A program made the position numbers and the translations under genes. Under the pieces are notes generated by a model. It did no database searches. It was not told where the DNA came from and was given only the letters and a program-made list of their open reading frames with translations. A stretch of DNA of 26,225 bases, taken from Ophiocordyceps camponoti-saundersi (nom. inval.). Lineage: Eukaryota > Ascomycota > Sordariomycetes > Hypocreales > Ophiocordycipitaceae. The stretch covers positions 1-26,225 of the forward strand of contig PDHQ01000407.1 in NCBI GenBank assembly GCA_003339415.1. Direction: 5' to 3'. Position 1 is the stretch's first letter, and every line of letters starts with the position of its first letter. This document shows, one piece after another, positions 20,850 to 26,225 of this stretch.

Positions 20850-22000
20850 CTAAATCTGGCGTTAGACCCACCTAACCGACTGCAGCGCTATCCTTCCAGC
20901 CGTACCGGTCTTATAATTCGGCTACTTATTATAAATAGAAGATTCGTATATTATCGCAAAGTAGTTCTAACTACCTCCGGCTTTATTCTTCGAATAAGTT
21001 CGGCATAAGAGCCTAGTATAAGACGCCTAAATAGGTATAAAATATAGATAAAAGAGCAGAAAGCTGCGATTTTTAATATAGATAACGATAAGTATAAAAT
21101 ATATTACCGTAAGCTTAGGATAGCTTATAGTAAGAATTTATTATAAGTAATTACTTTTATATAAGGAACTTTATTATAGCTAAATTAATAATATATCCGA
21201 AATAGCGTAGTTTATAAGGAAAAAGGTTATAAAAAATATTAAACTTATATTCTAAGTTATCGGAGACTTTATTAATTATAGTACTTATATTTATAGTATT
21301 ATCTATTATAAAATATCTAACTTTAGACGCTATTCTATATTCTTATATAAACTTTATAATAGCTTTTACTATATTCTCGCTACTATACTATCTTTCTAGT
21401 TCTTATATTTTTACTACTAAGGATTATAAACTATAATCCTTAGTAACGAATTAAATTATAAATCCTATTATACTTAAGTAATTTAGCGATATTTAGTTAT
21501 CTAGAATAATATAAATTAATAAGAGGGTATTTTATAAGGCCTATTTTATAAACTCCTTTTTATTATTATAGCCTTATTATAAGTTATTTTTTACTATATC
21601 GTTAGATATTAAGAGTAGATTATTAGTAGTTAGACGAATATATTAGATAAAGTTATAAAAGGCCAGCTACTTATTATAAGTAAATAGGAGTTTAGCGGGG
21701 GAAAAAGGACACCTTAAGCGAGCGTAGTAGATACTTAAGAGGCGTAACTTCTTAGGTGACTAGAGTCTTTAACTAATATAAGGGGGGATCTCTAGCTATA
21801 AGGGGAGGCGCTAAATATAATTCTTTATAAGGAAAGTAATAAGAAGTCGATTTCCTATATAAAAATAAGAGTAGTAAGGGAGAAGAACTTAGGGACTATT
21901 TAATTAATAGTTAAAGACTTTAAAATAGGTATTTAAATTAGTAATTTAAGGTATAAAAGTATAAGGTTTAAAATAAAGTTATAATTTTATTTAGTAGAGT
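20850..22000. other. Transition back to RIP-mutated DNA; hairpin, no gene
   Basis: Normal composition ends by about 20,910, with scattered CA/TG to about 21,070. Beyond this the sequence is A/T-rich with TAA/TAG in all frames. The one clear structure is a perfect 13-bp stem with a 3-base loop (ACTAAGGATTATA, AAC, TATAATCCTTAGT) at 21,416-21,444. No family was recognised in either strand. Confidence 0.45.
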
Positions 22001-24740
22001 TTTTACTATAAGTCTTCTCTATAACTTAATTTATAATATACGACTTTTATAAAAGCTATAAAGATAAGCTTAAGGGCTAATTCTTACTTAATTCCTTCCT
22101 CTTTACGAGGAAACTAAACTATACTATATATTTAGCGATAGCCCCTTACTTTATTATTATTACCCTTAATAGTTCTAAAGCGTTAAAATATCTAAGAACT
22201 AAAAGGACTTAAAGGACTATTTAATTATAACTTATATAAACCCCTAATAACTTATTATCCTAATTTAGCGTTATTTTTCTTTAAAGTATATTTTTTACCG
22301 CCGCTAAACTCCTCCCTAAGTATAAGCTATAATAATAAGTAACTAACCTTTTTTTATAACTTAGATAAAACGTATATAAGCGCGGTAAAATAAAGGCGGA
22401 AAGGACTATAAGTAACGGGAAATAATAAGAAACTTTAGCTACTTTTCTTTAAGTTCGAGCCCCTAAATATAGCGATTTTATTATTCGGCCTACTTATCTA
22501 CTTATAATATATTATTCTAAGGCTTCTTTTTTTAAGCGCGTTCTTATATAATTAAATAGTTATTAACCGCCTAGTTAATCCTCGCTTATATACTTAAGTA
22601 TATAAGTTTTAAAGGTTATAAGCTAATAAATATACTAGTTCCTAAAATTATCGGAATTATTTTTAGTATCTTAAGCTAGTTTCTTACTAGCGCTCTCTTA
22701 GTATAAGCTATAATTAATCCTATAAAGTTAAGAGCGAGATACTTCCCTTAGCGTACGGGGCCGTAATTATCCTTTTAAGCTATATAGTTCTTATAAAAAA
22801 CTACTCCTTTAATCTTAAAATTAAGGGGGTTAGGATTAACTAGTTCCCTCCTAATATTAGCTATAATAAGGCTTTCCCTAAGCTAGACTTTTAGGTTTTT
22901 AGCTAACTTATAATATATAAACTATATTAGTTTCGGGGTTCCTATATCCCTTTCTTATACTTTTCTTTTTAGAAATTTCTTTTACGCTAGTAGGATTTTA
23001 GTAAACTTAGTTAGTAGCTTACCTACTATTTTCCTTAAACTCTATCGCGGGGAGGGGGCTATAATCGCCTTAGCCTTAGTTCTTATCTTATTTAAGATTT
23101 CTACTATTATCTTAAAACCTTCTAAAATAGCTAGGTTCCTAAACCTAAGTAAAGATAAAGGACTAGATAATAAAACTATTTAATTAATAGTTTAGTTATT
23201 TATAAGTTTATTTTTAGTAAGCGCCTTATTATCTTCTTCCTTATTCTCCTCCTTATTATAAGTCTCTCTATCCTTAGCCCCTTCGCCCTAGTTAAAATTA
23301 TCGTTATTAAGCTTATATTATTTTTCCTAGTTTTCTTAAAGCTATTTTCTAATCTTTATAGCGCCTAAGTATAGTATAGTAATATAATCTTCTTATATAA
23401 AATTATTAATAAGGACCTTAAGCGTAATAATTCGGAATCCCTTAAAGATTCGGTAATAAGGGATAAGGATCTTAAAATATAAGCTTTTAAATATCGTTAA
23501 TTTTATTTCTAGTTTAATTATAAGCTCCTTATAATTTTCCTAACTTTTTAGTTTAAATTTATACTTATCTCCTAAAAAATTAAACTACTTAGATTTTTAA
23601 ATATTTAGTTTATTTACCTTAATAATATAAAGATTACTAATAGCTTTATTAATTAATTAGTTATATAAGTTCCTATAGCTATTTTAACTTTAAATAGCTT
23701 AATTTTTTAATAAGATCTTAAAGATAAGGGGCGCTTTATCTTTTAGTTTAAGTTACTTTAAGCTTATCTTACGCTTATTAGATAAGCTATTAATATATAT
23801 ATTAATTTTAAAGCTAACGAAACTTTAAGCTTAGTGCTAAAGTATAGTAAGGGCTAGGTATCCGTATTTAAACTCTCCTTTTTATTAAGTTTTAAGGATA
23901 ATAATATAATAAAAAAGGTAATTTCTTTAGACTTCGGCTAAGATATCTCTCTAAACTATTATCGCCCTTTTTAATTATAGTACGCGTCCTAGATTTATTA
24001 AATTAAAATAATAAAAAATCTAAGCTTCCTAATTTTAGAAAAAATTACCTTAGTAATACTTAAAGTTTATACTACTCCCTTTAAAGTTAACTATATTACC
24101 TAAAAAGGGGTAACTATTTAATTCTTACTTTAAGTTAAACTTTAGTATAGTATAGTTAAATTTCTTTCTAAATAATATATTAGTATTTTCGCTAGTATTA
24201 AGAGGTATTATAATTACTATTAGGAACGTAAATAAATATACTTTATCCTTAATCCCTTTATTTAAGATTTTAACTATAGCCCTTAATTTAAAATTAGTTA
24301 TTTATTATTATTTTTACGCTTTAAAAATAAAACGCTTAATATTATTAATATAATAGTTTTAGTTAGTAATATTATAAAAAGGTATAACCTTAGCGATCTT
24401 CTTACTAACTTAAAATATATCTAAGTATTTAATTTTATTTATAAAAATCTTAATATATTTTTTTAGCTATATTATATATTTTATAAACTAAGGGGGTTAC
24501 TTATAATTAAGGGTTTAGGTAAAGTTAGGAGTTATTATTAAGAATAGAAAGTTAGGTAACTTAGGCCCCGTTACTACTTTATTATAAATTATCTTAGTAA
24601 TTTTAAACTTATTATTCTTATTACCGAAAAATATTCCCTTAGCCTTAATATTTACTTTTTTACTAAGCTTAATATTTAAATCTAATAATTCTATTTCGTT
24701 AATAATTTAATAATACGTAGTATATAGAAATATTTTTAAT
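22000..24740 (-). pseudogene. Large degraded minus-strand reading frame, family unknown
   Basis: Reading the minus strand through TAA/TAG gives long protein-like stretches: GPKLPNFLFLI near 24,540, an acidic-basic linker GEGAKDRETYNKEENKEED near 23,240-23,300, and N-F-K-I-K-G-V-V-F-Y-K-N-Y near 22,790-22,830. Further on come K-I-I-P-I-I-L-G-T-S-I-F-I-S near 22,630-22,680 and K-V-S-Y-Y-F-P-L-L near 22,430. A frameshift lies in an A-run near 22,535. The implied protein approaches 900 residues. I do not recognise the family; no tyrosine recombinase, DDE or reverse transcriptase motif was seen. Gene limits are approximate, and the plus strand is also partly readable, which lowers certainty. It diverges from the plus-strand frame at 24,990 across about 250 bp of T-rich DNA. 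Confidence 0.45.
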
Positions 24741-24989
24741 TAAATAGTTATAGTAAGGGAGGAAGATAGTATATATAGGAAAAAAAGGAAAAACGCGTTA
24801 CTTTATTTTATTATAATTTTTTACCTTAGTTATTAAGCTTATTATAATATATTTTAGTTAGTATTATAATATCGTAAAAGAAAGAGCGAGGAGGGCTTCT
24901 TCTTAATTAGGAATAAATAGTTATTAGCTAGCTATTAGCTTCGCCCTTATCCTCTCCCTTTTTATTTATTTTTTCTTTTTTTATTTACT

Positions 24990-25886
24990 TAACCTAAACG
25001 CGTTAATAATAAAGACTTTAATTATAATAATTTCTAAGTTAACTAAAAAGAAATAAGCTAAAAAAGTAAAAAACTATCTTCTAAGCGTTTATAACTTTAT
25101 TTTTCGTAAGATAAATATAAAAAATATAAGTATCCTATTAACTCTAGCTTAGTAAAGCTATACCGCGCTTAAAACTCTTTTTTACTTAGAATATATACGT
25201 ATAAGTATTTTAATTAAATAGTCTCTAATATTTAAGCTAAATTCTTATACTTAAGTTTATACTTACCTTAAAATCTAATATAAGGGGGGTATTAATATTA
25301 AGTATTTTAGCGTTCTAATCTATATTAAAATAACTTTTCGCGAAAAAGTTCCTAAGGATATTCTAGCCTTTATAAAGTAAGAGATAGCTAGGGCGACTCC
25401 TCTTAAATATTTCCTATATTAGTTCCTTAAAGTTAGGGAGAGAGAGTTTTAAGAGGAAATAATAAAGATACCTTAAGTTACTTATATCCTAACTAAAATT
25501 ACGCACCTAAAAAGATCTTTCTTTAACTATTTAATTAAAAGTAAATACCCTAAGTATTTTAAAGCTTTACTTATTTTAATATTTAAATAACGTAACTTAA
25601 GGATATATAGCTATTATTTATAATTTTAAATTATAACTATTACTTATTATAGAAAGTATATCTTAACCTTTTTTTATAAGTATATTTCGATATTTAGTTA
25701 AGGGGGTTATAGTTATTCGAATTATATTTAGAATAAGATTAAAGCTACTACTTATAACTAATATCGATATATCGAATACTTTATTAAAGTAGAAAATAAT
25801 AAAGCTTTATAAATATCTAGTTATTTCGTAAGTAGTAAGGATATTTTTATTAATTCCGTAATATATAAAGATTATTTAAACCCTTA
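24990..25886 (+). pseudogene. Degraded plus-strand reading frame next to right array, family unknown
   Basis: A single frame runs about 290 codons with almost only TAA/TAG interruptions (former Gln/Trp). It reads T-F-R-E-K-V-P-K-D-I-L-A near 25,335-25,370, E-I-A-R-A-T-P-L-K-Y-F-L near 25,382-25,420, K-I-T-H-L-K-R-S-F-F-N near 25,495-25,530, and I-E-Y-F-I-K-V-E-N-N-K-A-L near 25,775-25,810. It ends at 25,886, just 25 bases before the right palindrome array. The good frame continuity argues for a real former gene. I cannot name it; because it is terminal, a role in mobilising the element bounded by the arrays is possible but unproven. Confidence 0.5.
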
Positions 25887-25910
25887 AATCGCCCCTTACT
25901 TAGTTAAGGC

Positions 25911-26130
25911 AGGGTTAGAAAAAAATCACTCATGAGTGATTATGTGAGTGATTTTTCGTGATTTTTTTTTTCCGTGATTTAAATCACTTATAAGTGATTT
26001 TTTTTATCCGTGATTTAAATCACGTAAAAAAAATCACATCATGAGTGATTTTTTTAAAAAAATCATTTATAATTTTTTATAATTTTTTCTAAAAATAGAT
26101 TTATATAATTTTTCTAATTAAGAATAATAA
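25911..26130. repeat. Right inverted array of GTGATT palindromes
   Basis: Palindromes ATCACTCATGAGTGAT (25,925-25,940), ATCACTTATAAGTGAT (25,983-25,998), GTGATTTAAATCAC (25,974-25,987 and 26,010-26,023) and a near copy of the CATG form at 26,034-26,049 form a dense array. Its inner edge AGGGTTAGAAAAAAATCAC (25,911-25,929) is the inverted counterpart of the left inner edge. Outward, A/T-rich similarity to the inverted left flank continues to about 26,110. Unlike the left array it keeps unmutated CATG centres. Confidence 0.75.
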
Positions 26131-26225
26131 ATAACGCTTATAAAAGCTAAGAAAATAAGAAACTACGAATTTTAAAGAAGAAATTAATATTATAAAGTAA
26201 GAAAAAGTATAGTAAAAAAACTATA

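Noticed and set aside
20850..20930. Possible tRNA or tRNA-derived SINE (GTTAGACCCACC, CCGGTCTTATAATTCGG)
   Set aside because: A cloverleaf could not be folded, and the A and B boxes are poor.
25911..26060. CRISPR-like array
   Set aside because: The repeats are palindromic, unevenly spaced, lack uniform spacers, and the sequence is fungal.
360..26130. Identification as a Starship element
   Set aside because: No tyrosine-recombinase (DUF3435) captain motif could be read near either end, and Starships do not have long palindromic TIR arrays.

Overview
The window looks like an AT-rich, transposon-filled block from a filamentous ascomycete (Pezizomycotina) that has undergone repeat-induced point mutation (RIP). 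Outside one island at about 18.35-20.9 kb, CA and TG dinucleotides are almost absent (none in the first 450 bases) while CpG is kept. Former coding frames are littered with TAA/TAG where CAA, CAG or TGG would be expected. Conserved motifs of fungal retroelements and immune receptors can still be read through these stops, so most 'empty' sequence here is degraded genes. Only one intact protein-coding gene is visible.

Layout. 1-360: a 12-bp tandem array, then low-complexity AT. 360-590 and 25,911-26,130: arrays of short palindromes in inverted orientation, bracketing about 25.3 kb. 593-2240: unassigned mutated DNA. 2242-2927 plus 12,940-15,480: the two halves of a dead NLR-type (NB-ARC/TPR) immune receptor gene. 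It keeps a recognisable 49-nt intron inside the P-loop and about 14 TPR units of 126 bp. 2923-12,939: a full-length Gypsy chromovirus (851-bp LTRs, 5-bp GTAAT target duplication) inserted into the NB-ARC region of that gene. Inside the retroelement is a further 1.8-kb stretch that fits none of its domains. 15,480-16,150: hairpins and a weakly mutated island. 16,560-17,760: the 3' part of a second chromovirus (integrase and chromodomain).

18,650-20,551: an intact, normal-composition hAT transposase of 633 aa with all expected catalytic positions, flanked by palindromes and inverted repeats. 20,900-22,000: unassigned mutated DNA. 22,000-24,740 (minus) and 24,990-25,886 (plus): two divergent degraded reading frames of unknown family that run up to the right-hand palindrome array.

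Order of events. The receptor gene existed first, the chromovirus inserted into it, and RIP destroyed both. The hAT copy is untouched, so it either arrived later or has never been duplicated. The inverted arrays at both ends raise the possibility that the block is one large TIR-bounded element with a receptor gene as cargo. No transposase can be assigned to those ends, so this remains a hypothesis.
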